From JBIICS01 sp044238735 (GTDB lineage: Bacteria; Bacteroidota; Bacteroidia; UBA4408), in NCBI GenBank assembly GCA_044238735.1, contig JBIICS010000054.1, positions 1 through 17,532 on the forward strand: a DNA stretch of 17,532 nt, in the 5' to 3' direction. A program made the translations under genes and the position numbers. This document shows positions 7,228-14,293 of this stretch, piece by piece. A model generated the notes under the pieces. It ran no database searches and was not told the DNA's origin. It saw only the letters and a program-made list of their open reading frames with translations. The number at the start of each line of letters is the position of its first letter. The first letter of the stretch is position 1.

Positions 7228-8658
7228 TTAGAATACTGTAATTTTTTTACTTAATTCTTCAATATAAGCTTTAAAACGTTTATCGGTTTCCATTAAATTA
7301 TTTACTGTACGACAAGCATGAAGAACAGTTGCGTGATCTTTACCACCACAATGCATTCCAATACTTGCCAAAGAAGCCTTTGTTAAGTTTTTAGAGAAAT
7401 ACATGGCGATTTGACGAGCCTGAACAACTTCACGTTTACGTGTTTTGCTCTTCATTACATCAATTGGCAATTGAAAATAATCACAAACCACTTTTTGTAT
7501 ATAATCGATAGAAACCTCCCGAGCTGTGTTTTTCACAAACTTATCAATCATCTGACGAGCCAACTCGAGTGTAATTTGCTTTTTATTGTGGGTAGCTTGT
7601 GCGTTTAAGGTAATATACGCGCCTTCCAGTTCACGAACATTAGTAGTGATGCTGTAAGCTAAATATTCAATAACATCACGAGGAAGTTCAGTTCCATCTA
7701 TGTAAGCTTTCTTTTCAAGAATAGCAATTCTAGTTTCTAAACCAGGAGACTGAAGATCTGCAGAAAGTCCCCATTTAAAACGGGAAAGCAAACGCTGCTC
7801 AATTCCTTGTAGTTCTACCGGTGGTTTATCTGAAGTTAAAATTAATTGCTTTTTGTTTTGGTGTAGGTGATTAAATATGTGGAAAAATACATCCTGAGTT
7901 TTTTCTTTACCACCTAAAAACTGCACATCATCAATTATCAGAACATCTATCATTTGATAGAAGTGAATGAAATCGTTAGTACTGTTGTTTTTTACAGCAT
8001 CGATAAATTGATTGGTGAATTTTTCGGCGCCAACATACAAAACTGTTTTATTGGGAAAATTATTTTTAACCTCAATACCAATTGCGTTGGCCAAATGCGT
8101 TTTACCAAATCCAACACCGCCATATATGAGTAATGGATTAAAAGCAGTTTCTCCAGGTTTTTTTGATACTGCAAACCCAGCGCTTCTAGCTAAACGATTA
8201 CAATCACCCTCTACAAAATTATCAAAGGAGAATGTAGGATTAAGTTGAGAATCTACAGTAACCTTACGTAAACCCGGAATAATAAACGGATTTTTGATTG
8301 GATTGTTACTTAAATCCATAGGCATTGTAACCGAAGGATTATTTAGAGCCTTTGCATTGGGAGATGGTACTTTAACCGTAACTGGTTTTGCTCCACCAAA
8401 GGCATTCTCCATTACAATACTGTATTCTAATTTACCTTCATTCCCTAACTCCTTTTTCACTACTTTGCGTAAAAGAATTATATAGTGTTCTTCAAGCCAT
8501 TCGTAAAAAAACTGACTGGGTACCTGAATAGTTAAAACCTTATTTAAAAGCTTTATTGGTTTAATTGGTTCAAACCAAGTTTTAAATGCTTCGGGTTTAA
8601 CATTATCTTTTACAATCTCTAAACAATTCTCCCATACTTTTTCAAAATCTTTTTCCAT
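7228..8658 (-). CDS. dnaA: Chromosomal replication initiator protein DnaA
   Basis: DnaA binds DnaA boxes at oriC as an ATP-driven oligomer, melts the origin and loads the helicase. The 476-aa protein has all four domains. Domain I is at about 5-80 (FEKVWENCLEIVKDNV ... TWFEPI). A variable linker runs from about 85 to 140. The AAA+ domain starts near TFSFDNFVEG (142-151), with Walker A GGVGFGKT at 180-187, Walker B VLIIDD at 239-244 and the arginine-finger region RLLSRFKWGL. The C-terminal helix-turn-helix carries the DnaA signature GGKDHATVLHAC (438-449). The ATG at 8658 is preceded by AAGGAG at a somewhat long spacing, and a good promoter lies upstream. The gene is closed by the hairpin at 7191-7217, so it appears to be a single-gene unit. 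Confidence 0.98.
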   Translation of the reverse strand: MEKDFEKVWENCLEIVKDNVKPEAFKTWFEPIKPIKLLNKVLTIQVPSQFFYEWLEEHYIILLRKVVKKELGNEGKLEYSIVMENAFGGAKPVTVKVPSPNAKALNNPSVTMPMDLSNNPIKNPFIIPGLRKVTVDSQLNPTFSFDNFVEGDCNRLARSAGFAVSKKPGETAFNPLLIYGGVGFGKTHLANAIGIEVKNNFPNKTVLYVGAEKFTNQFIDAVKNNSTNDFIHFYQMIDVLIIDDVQFLGGKEKTQDVFFHIFNHLHQNKKQLILTSDKPPVELQGIEQRLLSRFKWGLSADLQSPGLETRIAILEKKAYIDGTELPRDVIEYLAYSITTNVRELEGAYITLNAQATHNKKQITLELARQMIDKFVKNTAREVSIDYIQKVVCDYFQLPIDVMKSKTRKREVVQARQIAMYFSKNLTKASLASIGMHCGGKDHATVLHACRTVNNLMETDKRFKAYIEELSKKITVF

Positions 8659-8719
8659 TAAAAAATCAGCTCCTTTTAAATATTTATTAATATAACGTTG
8701 TTAAATCTTTTCGGGACTA

Positions 8720-8750
8720 CGAAAGTAATTTTATAAGTGATAAAAGCAAA
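8720..8750 (-). promoter_or_regulatory. dnaA: dnaA promoter, Bacteroidota type
   Basis: On the minus strand TTTG (8750-8747) is followed after exactly 19 bases by TACTTTCG (8727-8720), one mismatch from TAnnTTTG. This fits the -33/-7 architecture of Bacteroidota housekeeping promoters. Transcription would start about 55-60 bases before the dnaA ATG. Upstream lie A10 and A9 runs (8748-8757 and 8759-8767) that may act as a bent or UP-like element; the first overlaps the -33 box. Confidence 0.55.
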
Positions 8751-8784
8751 AAAAAAACAAAAAAAAATCTTATATATATTTTCG

Positions 8785-9474
8785 CTAAACACTTGCATTT
8801 CTCAAAACTTTTATTGCCAAACCATCAACATTTTTTTTCTTCGAATTTTTTTCGAAATAAAAATCAACTCTACCCAAATTAATTCCTGCCCAACCCGCCT
8901 GAACCACCCAAACCTCTTTACCTTCACGATTAATCATAACATGAGGTTTATCTATGAATGTATGGGTATGAGCACCTACAATCAAATCGATATTTTTGGA
9001 ATGTTTAGCTAAAACGAGATCACTTAATTTCTTATCATCGGGGTATTTATATCCCAAATGCGATAAGCAAACTACCAGGTCGCACTTTTGGTCTTTTTTA
9101 AGAAAATAAGCCTGTTCGGCCGCCTTTACCATTGGATCGAGGTATAGCGTTTTACCATAATTAATTTTCGAAACCAAGCCATCCAGCTCAATTCCCAATC
9201 CAAACACACCTATTTTAATTCCATCCTTTACAAAAATTTTACTTGGTATTGTTTTTCCGGCCATGGGGGTGTCCGAAAAATCATAATTACAATTTATCAA
9301 TGGAAAGTTAGCTGAGCCAAGCGGTTTAACCAAACCTTCCAAACCATTGTCAAAATCGTGGTTTCCTATGGCAGATGCATCGTATCCCATCATCGACATT
9401 AATTTAAATTCCAGTTCTCCCTTATAAACATTAAAATATGGAGTGCCTTGAAAAATATCACCGGCATCAAGCAA
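8785..9474 (-). CDS. 5'-nucleotidase/UshA-type metallophosphatase, C-terminal part (frameshifted)
   Basis: Second piece of the gene whose first piece ends in the ORF 9399-9734. It opens inside a conserved motif, LLDAGDIFQGTPYFNVYKG, and carries the remaining calcineurin-like metallophosphatase motifs: GNHDFDNG, CLSHLGY and GAHTHTF, which supply metal ligands and the catalytic histidine. The nominal start, TTG at 9474, is an artefact of the broken frame: there is no signal peptide, and the N-terminal HTNDVHSH motif is in the other frame. Adding one base to the run at 9473-9476 would restore about 311 residues from the ATG at 9719. The C-terminal nucleotidase domain is encoded separately by the preceding gene. 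The stop at 8785 lies about 35 bases from the dnaA promoter. Confidence 0.85.
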   Translation of the reverse strand: MLDAGDIFQGTPYFNVYKGELEFKLMSMMGYDASAIGNHDFDNGLEGLVKPLGSANFPLINCNYDFSDTPMAGKTIPSKIFVKDGIKIGVFGLGIELDGLVSKINYGKTLYLDPMVKAAEQAYFLKKDQKCDLVVCLSHLGYKYPDDKKLSDLVLAKHSKNIDLIVGAHTHTFIDKPHVMINREGKEVWVVQAGWAGINLGRVDFYFEKNSKKKNVDGLAIKVLRNASV

Positions 9475-9734
9475 AAGGTATTTGGATTTTGTTTTCTAAT
9501 TTCCTTAATAATGCTAGCTCTTCTGGCAACACCCCCTAATCCGGGATATTTTGGATCATTATCTGGAAATGGGTCAATATGGGAATGAACATCATTAGTA
9601 TGCAAGATCGTAATTTTAGTTACTTCTTTCTTTGCCCAAACATCAGTAGAAATGCCCGACAGGCTTAAATAAGCGCTTCCGCCAAAAAAATATTTTATAA
9701 AATCGCGCCTGTTATTCATGATAAATTCTGCCAT
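9399..9734 (-). CDS. UshA-type metallophosphatase, N-terminal part with Tat signal (frameshifted)
   Basis: First piece of a periplasmic metallophosphatase. The likely start is ATG at 9719, giving MNNRRDFIKYFFGGSAYLSL: a twin-arginine (Tat) export signal followed by a hydrophobic stretch. The longer ATG at 9734 would add five residues and deepen the overlap. At 9719 it overlaps the preceding gene's end by eight bases (ATGAATAA), suggesting translational coupling. The mature part has the metal-binding motif ITILHTNDVHSH and GLGGVARRA. After KQNPNT the frame becomes non-homologous (TFCLMPVIFF...) while the true sequence LLDAGDIFQG continues one base out of phase, placing the shift at the A4 run 9473-9476. 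Roughly the last 30 residues of this ORF are therefore spurious. Confidence 0.85.
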   Translation of the reverse strand: MAEFIMNNRRDFIKYFFGGSAYLSLSGISTDVWAKKEVTKITILHTNDVHSHIDPFPDNDPKYPGLGGVARRASIIKEIRKQNPNTFCLMPVIFFKALHILMFIRENWNLN

Positions 9735-10470
9735 CTAAACTTACTACTAATCTATTTCCCATAACTCCTTGAGATCTCAATTCATCAATTAAGGCGTCCC
9801 TCAGGCGGTATTTAAGAACTTCGGTTTTTAGGGGATCTTTTAAAAAACCCATTTTATCACCCCCTGTGCTTAAATAATCACTAGTTAATACCTTATAAAT
9901 TTTGCTTAAATCAAATTGATCGTTATTAATTTTTATACGATGTGCTTTTGCATCGCTTATGCCCAACTTAATATTAGAAACAGGAACGCCACCCGTTGCA
10001 GCTATATAATTAAATAATTCCTGCATTTTTTCCCCTTTTAAACTCAGCACGACCATTTCGTTTTCAAATGGCATTAATTCATACAATTTACCAATTGTTA
10101 TATTGCCCGCCGGGAGAGCCGATCTTAATCCACCATTATTTAAAACACACATGTCTATTTTATCGCCGCCCATTTGCTTGTATTTTTCGTTGCCTCTTTT
10201 AAAAACTATATCAGCTACAAAATTGCCCAATAAACTTTCGGGTTGCTCCTTGGTTAAGGGTTGCGCCGAAACAATTAATACTTCATTCATTGTTTTGCTT
10301 AACGAATCAGCATAAGGTAAAATAAACGACTTTATGTTTTCATCTTCCGCAGCTTTATATTGTTCGCTTAACTTAACCGGCAGGGCCTCCTTATTAATTA
10401 ATTTTGGTGGGCTGCTGCAAGATAAAAAAGCAGTAACAATTATAGATAAAAAAAAACTTTTGGAATTCAT
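9712..10470 (-). CDS. 5'-nucleotidase C-terminal-domain lipoprotein (UshA partner)
   Basis: A 252-aa lipoprotein: the signal MNSKSFFLSIIVTAFLSC ends in a lipobox with Cys18. The mature part matches the 5_nucleotid_C domain, which binds the nucleoside in UshA-type enzymes: LLGNFVADIV, LNNGGLRSALPAG, LYELMPFENEMVVLSL, and the late STGGDKMGFL. In UshA this domain is fused behind the metallophosphatase domain; here the order is reversed and the domains are separate genes, this one first and the metallophosphatase second with an 8-base overlap. The pair probably works in the periplasm to strip phosphate from nucleotides or related phosphoesters. The start is the ATG at 10470. A separate 178-base region divides it from the divergent thioesterase gene. 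Confidence 0.87.
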   Translation of the reverse strand: MNSKSFFLSIIVTAFLSCSSPPKLINKEALPVKLSEQYKAAEDENIKSFILPYADSLSKTMNEVLIVSAQPLTKEQPESLLGNFVADIVFKRGNEKYKQMGGDKIDMCVLNNGGLRSALPAGNITIGKLYELMPFENEMVVLSLKGEKMQELFNYIAATGGVPVSNIKLGISDAKAHRIKINNDQFDLSKIYKVLTSDYLSTGGDKMGFLKDPLKTEVLKYRLRDALIDELRSQGVMGNRLVVSLDGRIYHE

Positions 10471-10589
10471 ATGATATGCTCTAATGTACTGATTTTACTG
10501 GTGATTAACAAGTTTATCATGTTATTTTATATTTACGCAGAATTAACTAAGGCATTATAACTAAAATTAAACCGTCAACATTTACTAAA

Positions 10590-10620
10590 TTGAAACAGAT
10601 CCGGATTATGAATATGTTTT
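10590..10620 (+). promoter_or_regulatory. Possible promoter of the thioesterase gene
   Basis: TTG at 10590-10592 is separated by 20 bases from TATGTTTT at 10613-10620, one mismatch from TAnnTTTG. This would place transcription start about 20 bases before the ATG at 10649. The intergenic region also has to hold a promoter for the divergent nucleotidase genes; a minus-strand TATTTTTG at 10644-10637 is a possible -7 element but lacks a -33 partner. Confidence 0.4.
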
Positions 10621-10648
10621 AGTTTACTAACTTCACCAAAAATAGTTT

Positions 10649-11062
10649 ATGCTAAACGCGGATATAAATATTAGAGTTAGATACGCCGAAACCGACAGAA
10701 TGGGCTATGTTTATTATGGAAATTACGCAACTTATTACGAAGTGGGCCGTGTAGAAGCCCTCAGAAAGTTAGGGATGAGCTACAAAGAGATGGAAGATCA
10801 GGGCATCATGCTTCCTGTATTGAGTTTTAATATCAAATATTTTAAACCTGCTTATTATGATGATCTTTTAACCATAAAAACTTCCATTACAGAAATGCCT
10901 AATACACGAATAAAATTCGAATACGAATGTTACAACGAAAAAAACGAATTATTAAATAAAGGAGATACCACACTTGTTTTTATTAATGCTTCATCCAATA
11001 AACCATGTATGGCACCGGATTGGTTTCTCGAGAAAATTAAACCCTTTTTTATTAACACTTAG
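10649..11062 (+). CDS. YbgC-type acyl-CoA thioesterase (hotdog fold)
   Basis: A 137-aa single hotdog domain of the 4-hydroxybenzoyl-CoA thioesterase family. The active-site region is RYAETDRMGYVYYGNYATYY, with the catalytic aspartate at residue 16, followed by the helix EVGRVEALRKLGMSY. The later strands FNIKYFKPAYYDDLLTIKT and IKFEYECYNEKNELLNKGDTTLVFI are typical of the family. Such enzymes hydrolyse acyl-CoA thioesters in the cytoplasm. In proteobacteria YbgC sits with tol-pal genes, but here no tol gene is visible, so the acyl substrate is open. The ATG at 10649 is the only reasonable start. The gene lies 93 bases upstream of bshA on the same strand. Confidence 0.9.
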   Translation: MLNADINIRVRYAETDRMGYVYYGNYATYYEVGRVEALRKLGMSYKEMEDQGIMLPVLSFNIKYFKPAYYDDLLTIKTSITEMPNTRIKFEYECYNEKNELLNKGDTTLVFINASSNKPCMAPDWFLEKIKPFFINT

Positions 11063-11078
11063 TAATCCGCTATTTTTG
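11048..11078 (+). promoter_or_regulatory. bshA: Possible promoter of the bshA operon
   Basis: TATTTTTG at 11071-11078 is a full match to the Bacteroidota -7 form TAnnTTTG. It is preceded after 19 bases by TTTA (11048-11051), one mismatch from the -33 TTTG. The leader to the bshA ATG at 11156 would be about 70 bases and contains a short AT-rich hairpin (11087-11103). bshA could also be read from the thioesterase promoter. Confidence 0.4.
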
Positions 11079-11155
11079 ATTAAGGAAAATAGTTTTACTA
11101 TTTACTCCAACCCTTCCAATAAATAAACAACTAAATTGAACATTAATTTAAAAAT

Positions 11156-12286
11156 ATGAATATAGGAATTGTATGTTACCCCACCTTTGGTGGTAGCGGT
11201 GTTGTTGCAACCGAGCTTGGAAAAGCATTAGCCGATAAGGGACATAAAATACATTTTATAACCTACTCACAACCCTTCAGACTCGATACTTTTAGTGAAA
11301 ATATTTTTTACCATGAGGTAAATATTAAAAGTTATGCCTTATTTGATTATGATTTATACGAGCAAAACTTAATAAGCACAATAGTTAATGTAGCCTTATA
11401 TGAAAAGTTAGATATTTTACATGTACATTATGCTATCCCCCATGCTTCCGCTGCCTTTATGGCCAGAGAAATTCTAAAAAAACTAGGCTCTAAACTTCCC
11501 TATATAACTACCCTCCACGGAACTGATATTACCCTTGTGGGAAGAGACCCTGCATACAAACCGGTAATTACGTTTAGTATTACCGAATCGGATGCCGTTA
11601 CAACAGTATCTGAAAGTTTAAAAAACGATACCAAAAAATATTTTGGTATCAGAAAAAATATAGACGTGATTCCAAATTTCATTAGACTATCCGACTATAA
11701 AAAATCTGAAACCAATTGCCCTAAAAATCTTTATGCACCAAATGGAGAGCGACTGATGATTCATATTTCAAACTTTCGAAAAGTGAAAAGGGTTGAGGAT
11801 GTATTAAGAGTCTTTAATATTGTAAGAAAACATATTCCAGCCAAGCTGATTTTAGTGGGTGATGGTCCGGAAAGAGCCAATATTGAGCAATTGTGTCGAG
11901 AATTGGATACCTGTGGCGATATACACCGACTAGGCAAAATAAATAATCCGGAACAAGTATTATGCGTTTGCGATTTATTTATACTTCCATCCGAAACCGA
12001 GAGCTTTGGTTTATCTGCCCTTGAAGCAATGGCTGCCGGCGTTCCTGTGATATCGTCTAATGCGGGCGGTTTACCAGAAGTTAACGTTAATGGAGTTACG
12101 GGCTATTTAAGCAATGTTGGTGATGTAAACAGCATGGCTCAAAATGCACTTTCTATTTTAAAAGATGATAAAATCCTAATTAAGTTTAAGCAGAACGCCA
12201 AAGAACAAGCTAAAAAATTTGATTTAGAGAAAATACTACCTCTTTACGAAGCCTTATATCAAAAGGTTCTTAATAAATATGCCTAG
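11156..12286 (+). CDS. bshA: N-acetyl-alpha-D-glucosaminyl L-malate synthase (bacillithiol synthesis)
   Basis: BshA is a GT4-family retaining glycosyltransferase that joins UDP-GlcNAc and L-malate, the first step in making bacillithiol, the low-molecular-weight thiol of Firmicutes and many Bacteroidota. The 376-aa protein begins with the characteristic BshA opening MNIGIVCYPTFGGSGVVATE, including the glycine loop. It then has ITYSQPFRLD, LHVHYAIPHASAAF and TLHGTDITLVG. The C-terminal GT-B half has VGDGPER and the EX7E sugar-nucleotide motif in PSETESFGLSALEAM. It is complete in length and motifs. bshB and bshC are not in the window. The gene overlaps the following pseudouridine synthase gene by 8 bases (ATGCCTAG), so the two are probably translated together. 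Confidence 0.96.
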   Translation: MNIGIVCYPTFGGSGVVATELGKALADKGHKIHFITYSQPFRLDTFSENIFYHEVNIKSYALFDYDLYEQNLISTIVNVALYEKLDILHVHYAIPHASAAFMAREILKKLGSKLPYITTLHGTDITLVGRDPAYKPVITFSITESDAVTTVSESLKNDTKKYFGIRKNIDVIPNFIRLSDYKKSETNCPKNLYAPNGERLMIHISNFRKVKRVEDVLRVFNIVRKHIPAKLILVGDGPERANIEQLCRELDTCGDIHRLGKINNPEQVLCVCDLFILPSETESFGLSALEAMAAGVPVISSNAGGLPEVNVNGVTGYLSNVGDVNSMAQNALSILKDDKILIKFKQNAKEQAKKFDLEKILPLYEALYQKVLNKYA

Positions 12287-12956
12287 ATATCAGTCTATAC
12301 AAACATTTTTATGCAAAACACTCAAGGTCTCTAAAACAGAGGCCTTTACTTTATTATATCAGCAAAAAATAAAAATCAATAATCAATATGCAAAAGTTAA
12401 TGATTCGGTTTATGAGGCAGATCGGGTTTGTTATAATGAAATCATCATTCAAGAAGAAATAAAATACAAGTACTATAAGCTCTACAAACCCAGAGGAATT
12501 GAGTGCACTTTAAACAAATTAATACAGCAAAATTTGCATACTGTATTTAATATTGAAGATGGATTATCGTATGTAGGACGTTTAGATAAAGAATCGGAAG
12601 GATTGATTTTATTAACCAATAACGGTCTTTACAACCAAAGCCTCACCCAAAAAAACAATACTGTAGAAAAAGAATACCTCGTAAAAGTTGATAAAGAAAT
12701 AGACAGTGTGTTTATTCTGAAAATGTCGCAGGGAATACAAATACTGGGTAAAATTACCCTTCCCTGTAAAGTAGAAAAAATTTCTAAGTGCGAATTTAAA
12801 ATTATCTTAACACAAGGAATAAACAGACAAATAAGAAGAATGTGTTATAAATTAAATTACCACGTAACCGAGCTAAAACGAATCAGAATAGGAAATGTTT
12901 TACTGGACAATTTAGTTCCGGGACAAATGCAGAAAGTTAATGAAGCAATCCTTTAA
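12279..12956 (+). CDS. RNA pseudouridine synthase, RsuA/RluB/RluF family
   Basis: Isomerises a uridine to pseudouridine in rRNA or possibly tRNA. Residues about 5-55 form an S4-like RNA-binding domain (SIQTFLCKTLKVSKTEA, then INNQYAKVNDSV). The catalytic domain starts at YYKLYKPRGIECT; its active-site motif VGRLDKESEGLILLTNNG places the catalytic aspartate at residue 103. The closing motif GINRQIRRMCYKLNYHVTEL and RIRIGNVLL are standard for the family. At 225 aa it is near the shorter end of the family. The YKPRGIECT segment recalls RluF most, but the exact target (23S Psi2604/2605, 16S Psi516 or tRNA) cannot be settled by sight. Its start codon lies inside the bshA end, implying coupling. 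Confidence 0.87.
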   Translation: MPRYQSIQTFLCKTLKVSKTEAFTLLYQQKIKINNQYAKVNDSVYEADRVCYNEIIIQEEIKYKYYKLYKPRGIECTLNKLIQQNLHTVFNIEDGLSYVGRLDKESEGLILLTNNGLYNQSLTQKNNTVEKEYLVKVDKEIDSVFILKMSQGIQILGKITLPCKVEKISKCEFKIILTQGINRQIRRMCYKLNYHVTELKRIRIGNVLLDNLVPGQMQKVNEAIL

Positions 12957-12975
12957 TTGATTTTTAAAAAAGGAT
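12948..12975. terminator. Weak bidirectional terminator between convergent genes
   Basis: ATCCTTT (12948-12954) and AAAGGAT (12969-12975) form a 7-bp stem across a 14-base AT-rich loop, spanning the 21-base gap between the convergent pseudouridine synthase and FMN reductase genes. The position is right for a shared terminator, but the stem is short and has little GC. Confidence 0.3.
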
Positions 12976-12977
12976 AT

Positions 12978-13496
12978 CTAAAACTTAACGAATCGATCAA
13001 CAAACTGGCTAATTAACTTTAGGGTAGTTTCATCTTTAATTTCTCCATCAATCAACAAATCTTCTATTCTGGAAATGGGCAATCGTTGGGGCATTACATT
13101 AACCTGTAAATAATTTAAAACGGTTACCAATTGATCAATTCCAATTAAATTACCTCCCCTACCCGATGCAATTCCCACTACAGCAGCTTTTTTATGATTC
13201 CAGATTTTTGGGGAAATAGCCTCCAAGAACATTTTAAGGATACCGGCATAGCTACCATTGTATTCGGGAACTACAAATACTACTTTTTCTGATGGGACAA
13301 TAATTTTATCAATTATTTCCATAAACTCGGGAGAGCGCTTCCCATATAATTCGGCAAAAGCAAAATCGCGAGGTAAGTCTTCTAAGGTATAATAATATGA
13401 TATATGCTCCATTCTGTTGAGCTCTAGTTGAATATGCCTCGAAAAAATTTGAGAGAGATTTCCCTCACGGTTCGTAGCGTTAATTACGGTTATCAT
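12978..13496 (-). CDS. NAD(P)H-dependent FMN reductase family protein
   Basis: A 172-aa flavodoxin-like protein of the NADPH-dependent FMN reductase family (PF03358 type). It begins directly with the first strand and phosphate-binding loop, ITVINATNREGNLS, where N8-S15 would cradle the FMN phosphate. The second signature VPEYNGSYAGILKMFLEAIS (76-95) binds the isoalloxazine ring, and VVGIASGRGGN (107-117) completes the site. Relatives reduce FMN, quinones, azo dyes or metal ions; the true substrate is unknown. It is transcribed towards the pseudouridine synthase gene and divergently from the hydrolase gene. A minus-strand TACTTTTG at 13586-13579 could be its -7 element, without a clear -33 box. 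Confidence 0.88.
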   Translation of the reverse strand: MITVINATNREGNLSQIFSRHIQLELNRMEHISYYYTLEDLPRDFAFAELYGKRSPEFMEIIDKIIVPSEKVVFVVPEYNGSYAGILKMFLEAISPKIWNHKKAAVVGIASGRGGNLIGIDQLVTVLNYLQVNVMPQRLPISRIEDLLIDGEIKDETTLKLISQFVDRFVKF

Positions 13497-13594
13497 CAGT
13501 TATAAACAGTTTTTGTTTATAAAACATAAATTCTTTAAAAAAGTTCTAGCCCTAAAATCTGTAATTTTATTGGGTAAACAAAAGTAAGCACTTT

Positions 13595-14278
13595 ATGCAA
13601 GTAACCTATTACGGACATTCCTGTTTTTCTGTAAAAGTAAATAACAAACATATTTTGTTTGATCCCTTTATAACGTATAACCCTCTGGCTAAACACATTA
13701 ACGTTGATGAAATACAGGCCGATTACATTTTAGTTTCTCATGGTCATGAAGATCATGTGGCCGATTTAATTCCAATTGCGAAAAGAACGGGAGCTAAAGT
13801 AGTTTGTGCCTGGGAAATTCATGTTTGGCTTAACAATCAGGGTATTACCAACACACATCCTATGAATATTGGGGGTGCCTGGAAGTTTGAGGGCTTAGCA
13901 AAAGTAAAATGCGTTAATGCTATTCACAGCAGCAGCTTGCCGGATGGTACTTATGGAGGTTCGCCAATGGGTTTTATAATTGAAAGCAACGAAGGATGCT
14001 TCTACTACAGTGGAGATACCGCATTAACCTATGATATGAAACTAATTGGTGAGTATCGTAAAGTGGATTTTGCGCTACTGCCTATTGGAGACAATTTTAC
14101 CATGAGTGCTGATAATGCAATTATAGCTGCAGATTTTATAAACTGCAATAAGATTATTGGTTTACATTACGATACTTTTGGTTACATCGTAATTGATAAA
14201 GAACAAGTAAAAAAGAAATTTGAAAACGCCAATTTAAACCTGGTTTTAATGGATATTGGCCAAACCCTAAACATATAA
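13595..14278 (+). CDS. Metal-dependent hydrolase, UPF0173 / beta-lactamase-fold family
   Basis: A 227-aa metallo-beta-lactamase-fold protein. It opens MQVTYYGHSCFSV, typical of UPF0173, and carries the metal-binding motif SHGHEDHVADL (H49, H51, D53, H54), a third-ligand region NAIHSSS, YYSGDTALT with the bridging aspartate, and the last histidine in GLHYDTF. The family probably uses two metal ions, but no physiological substrate is established. It stands 15 bases upstream of parA on the same strand and may be the first gene of the partition operon; whether that link is functional is unknown. The length is normal for the family and the ATG start coincides with the first conserved strand. Confidence 0.9.
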   Translation: MQVTYYGHSCFSVKVNNKHILFDPFITYNPLAKHINVDEIQADYILVSHGHEDHVADLIPIAKRTGAKVVCAWEIHVWLNNQGITNTHPMNIGGAWKFEGLAKVKCVNAIHSSSLPDGTYGGSPMGFIIESNEGCFYYSGDTALTYDMKLIGEYRKVDFALLPIGDNFTMSADNAIIAADFINCNKIIGLHYDTFGYIVIDKEQVKKKFENANLNLVLMDIGQTLNI

Positions 14279-14293
14279 ATAAAGTAAGCTAAG

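Noticed and set aside
8659..8784. AT-rich A10/A9 tracts upstream of dnaA as a candidate oriC
   Set aside because: No DnaA-box matches in the region; the tracts are better explained as part of the dnaA promoter region.
11087..11103. AAATAGT-TTT-ACTATTT hairpin between the thioesterase gene and bshA as a terminator
   Set aside because: Seven AT-rich pairs with no T tract after it; too weak to call.
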